A stretch of 64,000 nucleotides of DNA from JAGWRI01 sp963728785 (lineage in GTDB: Bacteria > Gemmatimonadota > Gemmatimonadetes > Gemmatimonadales > Gemmatimonadaceae), in contig CAVSKV010000004.1 of assembly GCA_963728785.1 (NCBI GenBank), positions 1,719,676-1,783,675 on the forward strand. Reading direction: 5' to 3'. The stretch's first letter is position 1. Each line of letters begins with the position of its first letter. Both the position numbers and the translations under genes were made by a program. Below are positions 34,576-44,015 of the stretch, piece by piece. The notes below the pieces were generated by a model. It searched no databases. It saw nothing but the letters and a program-made list of their open reading frames with translations, and was not told where the DNA came from.

Positions 34576-34872
34576 ACCATGGCGCGGATTCATGGACGGA
34601 TTCAGGCGGTTAAGCAAGGGGATCGATCGCGAATGTTCGGAAGATCCCCCGAGGAGTTTTCATCGGATTTCCCGCTGAATGTTCAGCCCTTGCATTACCC
34701 GAACGTTTCGTTTGTCCTAGATTCTTCCCGTGACTTTCCGCTGCACTGCACGCCCGCCGGCGTGGCACCCTGCTTGCGCGGCGAGGGCAGTGGACGCTAA
34801 CATCGTGCGTCGCGCCCGTGACGCGGGCATGCGAGAGTGGGGCGACCAGATCCAGGACAACGCGAGGTGGGC

Positions 34873-35484
34873 ATGAAAAATCTCATCACGGTATGGGCTG
34901 CATCGCTGGTGCTCGCCGGGTCCGCTGTGGCGCAGGGAACCCGCGGTACCCCTCCGAAGGCTCAACAGCCCCAGCGCGGTCAGCAACCCCCGGCCGCCGT
35001 CGGCCATGGATACGTTCCGGCACACGGTCCGGCGCCCACGCCGGCCAAAGCCGCCCCAGCCCGCACGCCCGCCAAGACCACCCCGACACCCCCTCGCGGA
35101 AGTCCACAGCCGGTTCAGCGTGTCGCCGACGCGCCTGGGCATCCGACAGCGCCGCACGTAGACGCGGGGACCGACCGATGGGTGGGGCACGATGCAGGGC
35201 CGAGCGATCCGAACCTCCGCATCGCGCATCCCTGGGCCCACGGGCATTTCACCGGCGGGATTGGCTCGCAGCACATCTGGCGCCTCGTCGGCGGTGGCCG
35301 CGATCGGTTTAATATCGGCGGCTTCTTTTTCGAAGTCGCGCCGTTTGAGTACGCATATGTGACCGACTGGCTCTGGGATAGCGACGATATTGTCCTTTAC
35401 GCGGATCCCGATCACGTGGGGTGGTACTTGGCGTACAACGTGCGACTTGGCACCTATGTCCACGTGATGTTTCTGGGCACGTAG
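34873..35484 (+). CDS. Secreted Pro/Ala-rich protein of unknown function
   Basis: From the ATG at 34873 (GAGGTGGG upstream) the protein has 203 residues and a signal peptide ending SAVAQG. About 110 residues rich in Pro, Ala, Gln and His follow, then a compact C-terminal domain: HIWRLVGGGRDRFNIGGFFFEVAPFEYAYV...WDSDDIVLYADPDHVGWYLAYNVRLGTYVHV. Similar C-terminal domains occur in other small secreted proteins of environmental bacteria, but no function can be given. The linker suggests it spans part of the periplasm or is surface-exposed. Confidence 0.7.
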   Translation: MKNLITVWAASLVLAGSAVAQGTRGTPPKAQQPQRGQQPPAAVGHGYVPAHGPAPTPAKAAPARTPAKTTPTPPRGSPQPVQRVADAPGHPTAPHVDAGTDRWVGHDAGPSDPNLRIAHPWAHGHFTGGIGSQHIWRLVGGGRDRFNIGGFFFEVAPFEYAYVTDWLWDSDDIVLYADPDHVGWYLAYNVRLGTYVHVMFLGT

Positions 35485-35685
35485 CGGCGATTCGTCAGGA
35501 TGATTGCGGCGATCGGCACCCTCCCGGGAGGCTGTCCAAGCGTGACTCGCGGAATGAGCACGGGCTCGGTCGGCTTCACCGGGTCGGAATGAACGCCCGA
35601 GGACCCTTAACTCGTGCTCCTCGAAGGGGGAAGGTCAGCCATCGGCTGCGTCCCCTCTCCTCTTGGCCAGGCATCGGCCGTTTCG

Positions 35686-36564
35686 TTAGGGCGTGATGAA
35701 GCGCAGCGCCACGGCGGTACTACCGCGCCCTGTCGGTGCCACCGAGGCGTGAAGCAATAGGCGATCAAGCCAGTTGTCGGGATGGGTCCGCGCATATTGC
35801 ACCGTCTTGAGGCCGGAGAAGATTCCAATCCCCGCGCCAAAGATGATGTCGCTCACCCAGTGGGCATTGTTGTACAGGCGCGACACGCCGGCCGCCGTCG
35901 CCGTGCCATACATGAGGACGCCGAGCAGCGTGGCGTGGGACGGCCAGCGGTCAGACGCCTCCGCGGTCACGGCCGAAGCCACCGCGAACGCGGCGAGCGT
36001 GTGACCAGAGGGGAACGCCTGCCAGTTGCCGTCCGTGCGGATGCCGCGGCCGAAGACGAAACTGTCGGCGTCAGCATTGTGCTGGCGGGGCAACGGGCGT
36101 CCCGCGGCGCCTTTGATCAGAAACCCGGCGGCCGAGGCGATCACGAGGGCTTCGGTGGTGTGGAGTCCCACGGTCGCGAGGTCGCCCTGCCGCGCCAACA
36201 CGCCCAGCGCGTACATCCCGGTACTGATATACAACGTGCCCGGGTCGGCAAGGTCGCGAAATGCCGTGGCTTCGCGCCGCAAGCCTGGCTCATTCTGGTT
36301 GGCCGGCAGTTGCAGGTTATGCGCCACCAACTGGTCCACCGGCAGCGCGGCGGCCGTGGCGCCCGTGAATGCCAGGGCCATCCACAGATCGCGCGCCGTA
36401 AACAACGGCGCCACGACCAGCGCACGCGTTGGCGTGACGGCGCTCGGGCGGCGGAGCGCCGTGTCGGCTTGCGCGATCGCCCCGCCCGGCGTGGCGCCAA
36501 GGATCGTCGTGATCAGCACGAGGCCGATCATGCCACCGCCGCGCCTCCCGTTACCCGGCATCAT
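35686..36564 (-). CDS. PAP2-superfamily phosphatase
   Basis: The 292-residue protein has a signal peptide or first helix and the three PAP2 motifs in order: KGAAGRPLPRQ, PSGHTLAAFA and SRLYNNAHWVSD. The catalytic histidines are therefore intact. Such membrane-linked phosphatases remove phosphate from lipid pyrophosphates, including undecaprenyl pyrophosphate, or from phosphatidate. A second PAP2 gene lies about 6 kb to the right. It converges with the secreted-protein gene on its left, and its substrate is not determined. Confidence 0.88.
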   Translation of the reverse strand: MMPGNGRRGGGMIGLVLITTILGATPGGAIAQADTALRRPSAVTPTRALVVAPLFTARDLWMALAFTGATAAALPVDQLVAHNLQLPANQNEPGLRREATAFRDLADPGTLYISTGMYALGVLARQGDLATVGLHTTEALVIASAAGFLIKGAAGRPLPRQHNADADSFVFGRGIRTDGNWQAFPSGHTLAAFAVASAVTAEASDRWPSHATLLGVLMYGTATAAGVSRLYNNAHWVSDIIFGAGIGIFSGLKTVQYARTHPDNWLDRLLLHASVAPTGRGSTAVALRFITP

Positions 36565-36745
36565 CCCGATGGTGCCCCGTCCATGCGAAAAGGTTGCATA
36601 GTTTGAAGCGGCCGGGAGGCAAGATCAAGGGGGACACGCGGCAAGACGGCTCGGGCTCGTGGATCCCCTACACGTCCGCGCTTCCGGCGACGCCTCGCGG
36701 GACGATCAGTTGCCAACGGCACGGGAGGTAGCGACCGTTCGTCCC

Positions 36746-37507
36746 ATGAATGCCGCCGGCGGCGCCGCCCCGCACCTGACCCTCGTCGTCCCGAGCTACA
36801 ACGCGACCGATCGTCTGCGCGCCAGCCTCGAGGAGATCACGGCGTTCTTGCGCACGCAGCCGTACGACGCAGAACTCTGTCTTGTCGATGATGGCAGTGC
36901 CGAGCCCACCGCACGGATCCTGCGGGAATTTGCGGCAAGCCATCCGGGCGTCACGCTTTTGCGCAACGACCCTAATCAGGGCAAGGGGGCGAGCGTCCGC
37001 CGTGGCATGCTCGCGGCGCACGGGCGCTTCCGGGTCTTCATGGATGCGGACCTCGCGTATTCGCCCACGGAGATCAACAAGATCCTGCGTGACCTCGAAG
37101 CCGGAGCCGACGTGGCCATCGCCTGTCGCGTCCTCCCGGAGTCTCGCTACCTGATGAGCCCGAACTTCTTCCACTACCTCTACACGCGTCACATCATGAG
37201 CCGCGCGTTCAACCTGATGGTGCGGGCCGTCTTGCTGGATGGCGTGTTGGACTCGCAAGCCGGCCTCAAGGGCTTCACCGCCAACGCCGCCCAGGTCGTC
37301 TTTTCGCGCCTCACGATCCCGCGATTCGGGTTCGACGTCGAAGCGCTCTATGTGGCCCAGAAACAGGGACTGTCGGTGTGCCAGACGGCGGTGCACTTCC
37401 GGTACGACGACGAACCGTCCACGGTGCGGTTCGTCAAGACGGCGTGCACGATGGCCGGCGACCTCGCTCGCGTGAAGTGGAGCGACTGGCGGGGGCGCTA
37501 CGACTGA
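36746..37507 (+). CDS. GT2 transferase, dolichyl-phosphate glucosyltransferase-like
   Basis: The start at 36746 places HLTLVVPSYNATDRL at the N-terminus. An in-frame ATG at 36659 would add 29 residues. Motifs include LCLVDDGSAEPT, NQGKGASVRRGM, FMDADLAYSP (DXD) and SQAGLKGFTANAAQ with GFDVEALYVAQ. That series is characteristic of the DPG/DPM-like subfamily related to ALG5 and bacterial ArnC-like enzymes without C-terminal membrane helices. The enzyme would load a sugar onto a polyprenyl phosphate carrier on the cytoplasmic face. It is transcribed divergently from the PAP2 phosphatase, which could recycle the same carrier. Confidence 0.85.
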   Translation: MNAAGGAAPHLTLVVPSYNATDRLRASLEEITAFLRTQPYDAELCLVDDGSAEPTARILREFAASHPGVTLLRNDPNQGKGASVRRGMLAAHGRFRVFMDADLAYSPTEINKILRDLEAGADVAIACRVLPESRYLMSPNFFHYLYTRHIMSRAFNLMVRAVLLDGVLDSQAGLKGFTANAAQVVFSRLTIPRFGFDVEALYVAQKQGLSVCQTAVHFRYDDEPSTVRFVKTACTMAGDLARVKWSDWRGRYD

Positions 37508-37686
37508 GGGGCGAGCGGCCCCTCCTCGCGCCGCTTGGTCGGTCCGTCATGGTGGGTTCCGGGACCGGCAGCGTGAGGCACCGCTCCTGGGGGTGCCCAA
37601 CCCCGCGGGGCCCGCCCGGGACGCGTTGCCCCTCGTGCCGCCCAGCCGTATGTTCTTCCCGCTATCCCACTACTCCGGAGCCCCAC

Positions 37687-38139
37687 ATGCGTTCCCTCAG
37701 GTACCTCCTCGGCGTCGCGCTTCTCGCGGCATGTGCGAAAGAAAAGCCCGCCGCCACGCCTGCACCCCCGCCCCCGCCGGCGCCGGCGCCGATCAATCTC
37801 GCCGACGTCGCGGGCAATTGGACCTTCAAGGTCATGCCGGAAGCCAGCGACAGCGTCCTGACCACGTACACCGCACACGCCACGGCGGCCGATACGGGGT
37901 GGACGATGACGCTCCCGAAGCGGAAGCCGATCGCGCTCAAGATCACCGCGTCGGGGGACAGCATCCTGATGACCACGCCCGTTTTCGAGAGCGTGCTGCG
38001 GAAGAACGTCAAAGTGTTCACGCAGGGGGCCCTGCACCTCGTGGGCGGGAAGCTCGTGGGCACGACGACCGCGCACTACACCACGACCAAGGGGGACTCG
38101 GTGGTCCGCCTCCGGTTCGAAGGCACCAAGGCACCGTAG
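37687..38139 (+). CDS. Small lipoprotein of unknown function
   Basis: The 150-residue protein has a short signal sequence ending in LLAAC, a good lipobox with Cys near residue 15, followed by a Pro/Ala tether. The globular part is beta-rich: ADVAGNWTFKVMPEASDS, WTMTLPKRKPI, KITASGDSILMTT, VFTQGALHLVGGKLVGTTTAHY. The order resembles small lipocalin-like or DUF-type barrels often annotated only as lipoproteins. It is anchored in the envelope, and no ligand is predicted. Confidence 0.75.
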   Translation: MRSLRYLLGVALLAACAKEKPAATPAPPPPPAPAPINLADVAGNWTFKVMPEASDSVLTTYTAHATAADTGWTMTLPKRKPIALKITASGDSILMTTPVFESVLRKNVKVFTQGALHLVGGKLVGTTTAHYTTTKGDSVVRLRFEGTKAP

Positions 38140-38303
38140 GACCTCGCCGGTTCGGGGGCGTCGCCTCGCGGCGCTCCCGGTCCCGGCCGCGTCGGCCGCG
38201 CTCGTTCACGTCGCAGCCCGAGCTTGACTCGCGGTCCACGGATGCCGGGACAACTCATCCCGGCGTCATGTAACATCGCGCGTGACATGCCGTAAGCGAG
38301 GGG

Positions 38304-38792
38304 TCAGTCGTCTTGAAGAGCAGCGATTCTCACGGCCGCGTCGGCGCGCTCGGCGTGTTCGTTTTCGGCACGAACCCGTTCTCCGTCGACGTCGAACGTC
38401 TTGATGACCTTGCGCGTTCGCGTATCGAACTCCGCCACTGGTTGGCTGCTCGCAAACGCGTGGTGGGACGCCAGATCGACGGCCACTCCGTGGGCGATCA
38501 CGCCGGCGATCTCACCGGCCGGGCCCAGCGACGGAAGCTCGAACACCGTGATGTGGCCATCGGTGCCCGAACGTGACATGTAGAGTTGCTGGCCCGCCGG
38601 GTCGGCGTACACGTACTCGAATCCGCCCTCTGCCCCGACCTTGTCCATCCGCAGTACGTTGTACGGACCCGCCGCCCCCTGCTGAGCCGAAGCGCCCGCT
38701 GCACATACCGCGAGACCGAGTACCGCAATCGCCAGTGACCGACGCCTGACACCATCCCGATGAAACAGCGAGCCGCTATGATTCGCAATCAT
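38304..38792 (-). pseudogene. YncE-like beta-propeller protein, N-terminal fragment
   Basis: From the ATG at 38792 there is a signal peptide (AIAVLGLAVCAAGASAQQ). About 90 residues of beta-propeller follow: GGFEYVYADPAGQQLYMSR, HITVFELPSLG and HGVAVDLASHHAFASSQPVAEFDTRTRKVIKTFDVDG. This is the first blade or two of YncE/lactonase-like secreted proteins, which are normally about 350 residues. After IKTFDVDG the frame turns into unrelated sequence and stops, so most blades are missing. It lies 14 bases downstream of the ABC permease stop in the same direction. Confidence 0.6.
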
Positions 38793-38805
38793 CGATTGCT
38801 CGCGA

Positions 38806-39639
38806 TCACAGGTCCCGCCGCTGAAAATGGTAAATGGCGATTCCGACGACGATCGCGAGATAGACACCGGCGTAGCCCACAGCGAGCGGGCTCGGAATCG
38901 ATACGTTCGCGAATGGCGAGAACGAGAGCGACCCGGCGAGGGGGGTCTGCATTTCGTAAGCGGCTCGGCGCCACAACGACTCGCCCGGCATGATGAGGCT
39001 CGACGCGATGCCGAGGGTCACGATGTGCACGCTCTGCGAGAACCCGCTCACCTGTTCCAGCCACGCGCCCATGAACGCCGCTCCCTGAAGACCGAGCACG
39101 AGCACGCCGTTGGTGAGCGTCGAGAACCAGGTGCCGAACATGAACGAGAGCCCCAGCGCCACCACGCACTCGAAGATGACCAGCAGCAGGCCCATCAGCG
39201 GGCGTTGAGGAAGCACACCGGTGGTGGCGTACGCCACCCAGATCGTGGCGCCGAAGGTGACGACCGCGAAGGCGGTGATCATCGCCACGAATCCGACGAA
39301 CTTGCCGACGAGGATCTGCCACCGAGCGATCGGCTTGGTGGCGATGGCGTGGATCGTACCCGAACTGATCTCGCCGGCCAGCGTGTCGATGGACGTGAGG
39401 ATCGTGAGCACGGCGGCCAGGAGGTCGCAGGTGTAGAGGCCGATCATCAGCATGCCAGCCTCGACCTGGTAGCGTACGAAGGGCGACATCGCACGGCCCT
39501 GGAACTCCATCACCTGCAGATGCATGGCCACCGCGAATACGGCGAGCAGCAGCGCGCCGGCCACGAGCGAGGTCCACAGAATCTTCCGGCGCAGCGCCTC
39601 GCGCAGGGTGACGCCCGCCATGATCCAGATGCCATTCAC
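38806..39639 (-). CDS. ABC-2 type transporter permease
   Basis: The 277-residue protein has six predicted helices and the opening MAGVTLREALRRKILWTSLVAGALLL seen in NosY-like and other ABC-2 permeases. The LAGEISSGTIHAIATKPIARWQILVGK segment is a family hallmark. Its ATG overlaps the stop of the ATPase gene by 4 bp, so the two form one transporter. The substrate could be a drug, a lipid-linked product or a cofactor. The short distance to the truncated YncE-like gene suggests that gene was once part of the operon. Confidence 0.9.
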   Translation of the reverse strand: MNGIWIMAGVTLREALRRKILWTSLVAGALLLAVFAVAMHLQVMEFQGRAMSPFVRYQVEAGMLMIGLYTCDLLAAVLTILTSIDTLAGEISSGTIHAIATKPIARWQILVGKFVGFVAMITAFAVVTFGATIWVAYATTGVLPQRPLMGLLLVIFECVVALGLSFMFGTWFSTLTNGVLVLGLQGAAFMGAWLEQVSGFSQSVHIVTLGIASSLIMPGESLWRRAAYEMQTPLAGSLSFSPFANVSIPSPLAVGYAGVYLAIVVGIAIYHFQRRDL

Positions 39640-40610
39640 AGGCCGCGGTCCTCCCCGACGACGGACATGAACACCTCCTCGAGCGAAATACGCTCCGGGG
39701 TCACCCGGAACACGTCGACGCCGGCGCCCACCAGGTGACGCATGACGTCCGGAAGCACGTCCTCAGACCGCACGCTGAACGACAGTTGATTGCCGTCCAG
39801 ACGCGGGGCTGTGGCCCACGTGGCCAGCCCGGCGACCGCCTCATCCGCGACGTTGCCGACGTGCACGACCACCCGCATCTCATCCTGAGGCGCGGCAGTG
39901 AGATCCCGGCTCGCCACGACCTCGCCGTCCTTGATGAACGCCACGCGGTCGCAGGTGACCTCGATTTCGCTCAGCAGATGCGAGTTGAGGAACACCGTGG
40001 CCCCACGGTCGCGCTCAGCACGCAGGATGTCGCGCACCATTCGTCGCCCCACGGGATCGAGGCCGGACGTCGGCTCGTCGAGAAAGATCAACTCGGGTTC
40101 GTGCACCAGCGCCTGGGCCAGGCCAATGCGCTGCAACATGCCCTTGGAAAACCCTCGAAGCGTCCGATCACGGTGCGGCGTCAGCCCGACCAGATCGAGC
40201 ACTTCGGGCACTCGCGTGCGGAGCTGGGCCTGGCTCATGCCGCTCAGCCGGCCGTGCAGGCGCATGAGTTCAGTGGCCGTGAGCCACTCGTAGAACCGGA
40301 AGTCCTCCGGCAGGAACCCGATGCGACGCCGGATCTCGACATCGCCCAGCGGTGCCCCGAGCACGGACGCCCGGCCGGCCGTCGGATGCACGAGCCCAAG
40401 CAGCATCTTGACGGACGTACTCTTACCCGCGCCGTTGGGCCCGAGGAATCCGAAAATCTCTCCGCGCGGCACGGCGAGCGAGAGGTTGCGCACGGCCACC
40501 TGCGCCCCGAACACCTTGCGGAGCTCGTGTGTCTCGATGGCGAAGTCAGGACTTGGATTCAACGACGGCGCCCTCGCATCAGCGGATTGAATTAGCAAGG
40601 CCGACGGCAT
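39636..40610 (-). CDS. ABC transporter ATP-binding protein
   Basis: The 324-residue ATPase shows Walker A GPNGAGKST, a Q-loop region (IGFLPEDFRFYEW), the signature as FSKGMLQRIGLAQAL, Walker B LIFLDEPTSGLDP and the H-loop in NSHLLSE. A C-terminal extension of about 90 residues resembles the DUF4162-type regulatory end of CcmA/NatA-like ATPases. It pairs with the permease encoded next. The start at 40610 lies inside the end of the upstream membrane-anchored protein gene (32-bp overlap), so the three genes probably form one operon. Confidence 0.93.
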   Translation of the reverse strand: MPSALLIQSADARAPSLNPSPDFAIETHELRKVFGAQVAVRNLSLAVPRGEIFGFLGPNGAGKSTSVKMLLGLVHPTAGRASVLGAPLGDVEIRRRIGFLPEDFRFYEWLTATELMRLHGRLSGMSQAQLRTRVPEVLDLVGLTPHRDRTLRGFSKGMLQRIGLAQALVHEPELIFLDEPTSGLDPVGRRMVRDILRAERDRGATVFLNSHLLSEIEVTCDRVAFIKDGEVVASRDLTAAPQDEMRVVVHVGNVADEAVAGLATWATAPRLDGNQLSFSVRSEDVLPDVMRHLVGAGVDVFRVTPERISLEEVFMSVVGEDRGL

Positions 40611-41505
40611 CGCCCGAGCTGCCGTATCCGGTCATCGTGTACACGCGTCCGCCGCTGGCCCACAGCAACTCGTACGTCGGGCCGCGGCGACCGGCGACGT
40701 TCAGCAGCATGGCCAGCACGCCGTTCACGCGCACGGTGTCGTAGGAGCGCATGAAGCGCGGCATCGTGAGAGCAAGGGCCGCCGCCCACGGAATGGCCCC
40801 CTGGAAGTCCCGGGTCGCGTTGGGGCTCATGCCGGCGACTTCGAGCGCGATGCTGGTGAGCTGACCCATGTCGAGCCCGGGCGGCGCCTGGACGATTGCG
40901 ACCGGACGCTGCTCGAGGATGACGCAATCGGCGTTGTCAGCGGATGGCGGGGGGCGCTGGGCGATCTGGTTCGTGAGCGTCTGTCCCTCGTCCACCGGAC
41001 AGCGTCCGTACTGCGCGCGGATACCGGCCGGCGTCGTGATCGTCAGCGTCGCGCCGTCGACGGCGGCGGGGGGCCCGGGCCCCGCCCGGCCGGCTTCGGT
41101 GAAGATCGTCCGTAGTTGAGCCCGGTTGACCGTCATCGTCACGCTACGCGTCGTCGCGACCGCGAAGGTCGGCGCGCCACTTCGCGCCGCCGGCATGCCC
41201 GCCGCAAACCCGGCGAGTTTGCTGGCGGCGGTCCCATCGGCAACCGTCGTATCGTGCGACTCCTGGGTCACGCGCACGCTGTCGGCCAGCATCGCCGCGA
41301 TCGCGTCCTGGAGGCGACGCGAACCGGCAGGTCCTGAAAATGCCGGGACGTTGACGCTCACGTTCTCCGGTCGCGCGATCCGCAGCGCCGCAAAGAACTG
41401 GCGTCGCGCAATACGACCGGAAGCCGTGACGCTCAACCAGAGCAGGAGGGCAACCGGAACGATCGCCAGCCACCGGCCCACATGCGGCGGCGTCGAACTC
41501 TCCAT
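40579..41505 (-). CDS. Membrane-anchored protein of unknown function
   Basis: The 308-residue protein has one N-terminal transmembrane helix (WLAIVPVALLLWLSVTASG) and a large extracytoplasmic part. The latter includes ESHDTTVADGTAASKLAGF, a TMTVNRAQLRTIFTEAGR strand/helix, two cysteines (GRCP and ADCVILEQRP) and a C-terminal GRRGPTYELLWASGGRVYTMTGYG. No family could be named. It overlaps the ABC ATPase gene and may be an accessory or sensor for that transporter. The 16-bp palindrome upstream could control this operon. Confidence 0.65.
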   Translation of the reverse strand: MESSTPPHVGRWLAIVPVALLLWLSVTASGRIARRQFFAALRIARPENVSVNVPAFSGPAGSRRLQDAIAAMLADSVRVTQESHDTTVADGTAASKLAGFAAGMPAARSGAPTFAVATTRSVTMTVNRAQLRTIFTEAGRAGPGPPAAVDGATLTITTPAGIRAQYGRCPVDEGQTLTNQIAQRPPPSADNADCVILEQRPVAIVQAPPGLDMGQLTSIALEVAGMSPNATRDFQGAIPWAAALALTMPRFMRSYDTVRVNGVLAMLLNVAGRRGPTYELLWASGGRVYTMTGYGSSGDAVGLANSIR

Positions 41506-41615
41506 GACGGGTGTCTCGATGAGGCGAGTCGGGGGGCCGCGCGGAAGCGCGCGACTTTGCGATGATAGCGGCCGTGCATTGTGTAGGGAAGTGACAAGTC
41601 ACCGCTCGCCGAATT

Positions 41616-41631
41616 TGTCAGCGCGCTGACA
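41616..41631. promoter_or_regulatory. Perfect 16-bp palindrome TGTCAGCGCGCTGACA
   Basis: The palindrome lies in the 181-bp gap upstream of the membrane-anchored protein/ABC operon and downstream of the PAP2 gene. It is a typical size for a dimeric repressor operator. Its half site is the same heptamer as in the dispersed double boxes, which may be coincidence. Confidence 0.45.
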
Positions 41632-41686
41632 GCTTGAAACGCGCCGCGTTCCGGCGGCGCCTCTTACGAACGGGATATGAGAACGC

Positions 41687-42418
41687 CTACCGCGGCGCCA
41701 GCGCGTGTTCGGGCGGGAGGATCTTCCACAACCCATGGTCCGCCAGCCAGTGCACCGTCGTCCGGCTGGTCGCGATTGCGAGCACCGCGCTGGCCAGGAC
41801 GTCGCTCGTCCAATGCGCCTGGCGATACACGCGCTGCGCACCGACGAGCGACGCCACGCCGTAGCTTGCCACGGTCACCCAGCGGTTCTGCGCTTCGTCC
41901 GCAATCGCCGCGGCCAGCGAGAACACATGCACGGTGTGCCCGGAGGGAAAGGAATGCCACGCGTCCGCCGCGGCGCCGGGGTGGAATCGCCACGCTCCGC
42001 CGGTCGCCAGGGGACGATGCCGCCCCACGAGCGGCTTCAGGATCCCCTCGATGCCGTCGGAGACTGCGTACCCCAACCCCACGCGGAGCGTGGCGTCGGC
42101 CCACCGGTGCTGTCGCAGCGCGGTCGGCAAGAGATACGCTCCAACGAGCGTGGGTACGAGATAGCCCGCCAGACCGAGCGGATCCACGTCAGCGGCCAGA
42201 TGGTCGAGCGCGGTGGAATGATTCGCTGCCGCGACGTCGCGCATGCGCGTGTCCACCGCGATCCCGACGGCGATCGCGGCGGCGCCGCTCAGCCAGTAGG
42301 CGCGGCTGGGCGGGATACTGTCCGTCTGGGCCGGAGCGCACCGTGCCGTGACGGTCGTGACCGCCAGCACGAAGCTGGCAAGTGTCCGCACGGCGACGGC
42401 TGCCGGAGTGGAAATCAC
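41687..42418 (-). CDS. PAP2-superfamily phosphatase
   Basis: This 243-residue membrane protein carries all PAP2 motifs: KPLVGRHRPLATG, HSFPSGHTVHVF and AQRVYRQAHWTSD. An N-terminal signal-like helix and several further hydrophobic segments place the active site on the outer face of the membrane. It is similar in layout to the PAP2 gene at 35.7 kb but clearly diverged. It overlaps the upstream DUF2231-like gene by 4 bp, so the two are co-transcribed. Lipid pyrophosphate or phosphatidate hydrolysis is expected. Confidence 0.88.
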   Translation of the reverse strand: MISTPAAVAVRTLASFVLAVTTVTARCAPAQTDSIPPSRAYWLSGAAAIAVGIAVDTRMRDVAAANHSTALDHLAADVDPLGLAGYLVPTLVGAYLLPTALRQHRWADATLRVGLGYAVSDGIEGILKPLVGRHRPLATGGAWRFHPGAAADAWHSFPSGHTVHVFSLAAAIADEAQNRWVTVASYGVASLVGAQRVYRQAHWTSDVLASAVLAIATSRTTVHWLADHGLWKILPPEHALAPR

Positions 42419-42894
42419 GGGCTCGCAGGTGCCCGCAGCGTCTGCAGTGCCGGTGCGTCGAGGATGATGATGCCCCCTTCATATGCTGCGTACGACACGA
42501 GCGCTGCCCCCACCAGTGCCAAGATGAGCACGAGATTGCGCAGCCACACCGGGAGCGACACCACCGATCCGGCCCGAGCACGCCACCACGCGTACCCGGC
42601 AACGCTACCGGCCACGAGGAGCGTCCACAGCGCGGCGTATGCGGCCGTCGAATGCGCTCCGATCGTGCCGCGCACGACGAAAGCGCGTTGCCGGATCTCA
42701 TCGGAAGCAGACTCGCCCGTCACGATAGCGACGATGGCCGCGATGGCCGCCAGCACCATCAGGTTCAGCCCCGCTCGCCAGTAGAAGTCGCGTCGCCAAA
42801 CCGCCCCCACGGCGAGCGCTCCTATTCCGACGATGCTCAGCACAATCGGAAAATGGTTGACCATCAGGTGCAAGTGCGCGGGGTCGATCGGCAT
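42415..42894 (-). CDS. DUF2231-like four-helix membrane protein
   Basis: The 159-residue protein starts MPIDPAHLHLMVNHFPIVL, the N-terminal pattern of DUF2231 membrane proteins, with histidines that may bind heme or metal. Four hydrophobic helices follow at regular spacing, with a loop ESASDEIRQ between the second and third. Family members are uncharacterised, often near redox or oxygen-related genes. Its stop overlaps the start of the PAP2 gene (ATGA type). Confidence 0.8.
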   Translation of the reverse strand: MPIDPAHLHLMVNHFPIVLSIVGIGALAVGAVWRRDFYWRAGLNLMVLAAIAAIVAIVTGESASDEIRQRAFVVRGTIGAHSTAAYAALWTLLVAGSVAGYAWWRARAGSVVSLPVWLRNLVLILALVGAALVSYAAYEGGIIILDAPALQTLRAPASP

Positions 42895-43361
42895 GGCCTC
42901 TCCTGGTCAGGGCGCATTGGCGTAGTCCCTCAGTCTACACCCGACGACTCATGGGGGCGCCTCGCTGGGCTGCGCCCGAGGCGGGTAGCGGCGAGCGCGG
43001 AGACAAACGCCGGGTGACGTCATACTACCTGCTGTGTCCCCCATTTCGTGAGGCACTCTAGGCAGCCATTGGATCCTACGGGGACCAGGGCATTGCTAGG
43101 GGGACTGCTAGCCGAGGGCCGAGTGCGGCGCCACGGCGTTGTCATCAGCAATCGCCGCCAGGATTTGGTCCGACCCAGCGGCCACCCTCGAGAGGTCGGC
43201 CCTGACGATGTAGTCCCGCCGCAGGGTGTTTACATCCCGTTGGCCTGTGGGCTCGCGGCACAGGTGGGCACATACGCAAAGCGAATCCGCTCGCCGGCGC
43301 TCGAAATCGTCGATCGCCGTGCCATGGCCTTCCACGCGTGGGGACCGGTGGGCCCGGACCG
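42895..43361. other. Intergenic region with an inverted repeat
   Basis: About 470 bp without a convincing gene. CGCCTCG and CGAGGCG form an inverted repeat around 42958-42985, possibly a terminator-like hairpin for either side. Short frames here look like chance. Confidence 0.35.
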
Positions 43362-44015
43362 TCAGTCGGCCGCGCACGTCCAATGGTCGGTCAGCGCTTC
43401 GTAGCCCTCGCGGGCGATAAAGTACACGAGGCCGAGCGCGGCCACGGGATCGGCCCACCACCAGCCGAACGCCGCGCGGAGCCCCAAGCCGACCAGGAGC
43501 GTGCCCGCCATGTACGCGCAGACGACTCCGCACATCGCATCGGCCTTAAGAGCCGCGCTGTCGATGGAGGCCGCGATGCGCCGCTTCATCCGTACCAACG
43601 CCGGCATGACCACGATCGCGCCGGCGGCGAGCGCCATCCCCAGCGGCGACGCATTGGGTGCTGCCCGCGTCCAGAGATCATAGCCCGACTGGATGGTCAC
43701 GTATACGGCCAGGACGACCAAGCTCCATCCGACCACCCGAGCCGCCGTCCGCTCCGCGCGCTCGACCCGCTTCGGATCGATGTCGGGATGGTCTCGCTCC
43801 AGGCCCAACCGTCGCAACAGCACCCCGGCGGACACGAGTTCGATCACACTCTCGAGCCCGAACGCCACGAGGGCGATGCTCCCGGCCATGATGCCGGCGC
43901 TCAAGCTCACGGCCGCTTCGAGTACCATCCAGCCGATGGTGACCCATTCGACCTCCACGCCCGCGCGAAGGTCGCTCGCGCGAGGATGGCGAAACCGAAT
44001 CGGGGGCGCGCTCAC
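43362..44015 (-). CDS. Cation diffusion facilitator family transporter (short form)
   Basis: The 217-residue protein shows the CDF transmembrane domain: a first helix region WVTIGWMVLEAAVSLSAGIMAGSIALVAFGLESVIELVSAGVLL, and a later KADAMCGVVCAYMAG and WWWADPVAALGLVYFIAREG. The zinc-site positions differ from the usual HxxxD pairs, with E and D remaining (FGLESVIE and ADPVAA). The cytoplasmic C-terminal domain is absent, as in the compact cation-transporter subgroup. Export of a divalent metal is probable, but the altered site leaves the ion uncertain. Confidence 0.82.
   Translation of the reverse strand: MSAPPIRFRHPRASDLRAGVEVEWVTIGWMVLEAAVSLSAGIMAGSIALVAFGLESVIELVSAGVLLRRLGLERDHPDIDPKRVERAERTAARVVGWSLVVLAVYVTIQSGYDLWTRAAPNASPLGMALAAGAIVVMPALVRMKRRIAASIDSAALKADAMCGVVCAYMAGTLLVGLGLRAAFGWWWADPVAALGLVYFIAREGYEALTDHWTCAAD

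Noticed and set aside
43048..43533. Short overlapping frames on both strands between the DUF2231-like and CDF genes
   Set aside because: No ribosome sites, domains or codon bias. They overlap the CDF gene end in other frames.
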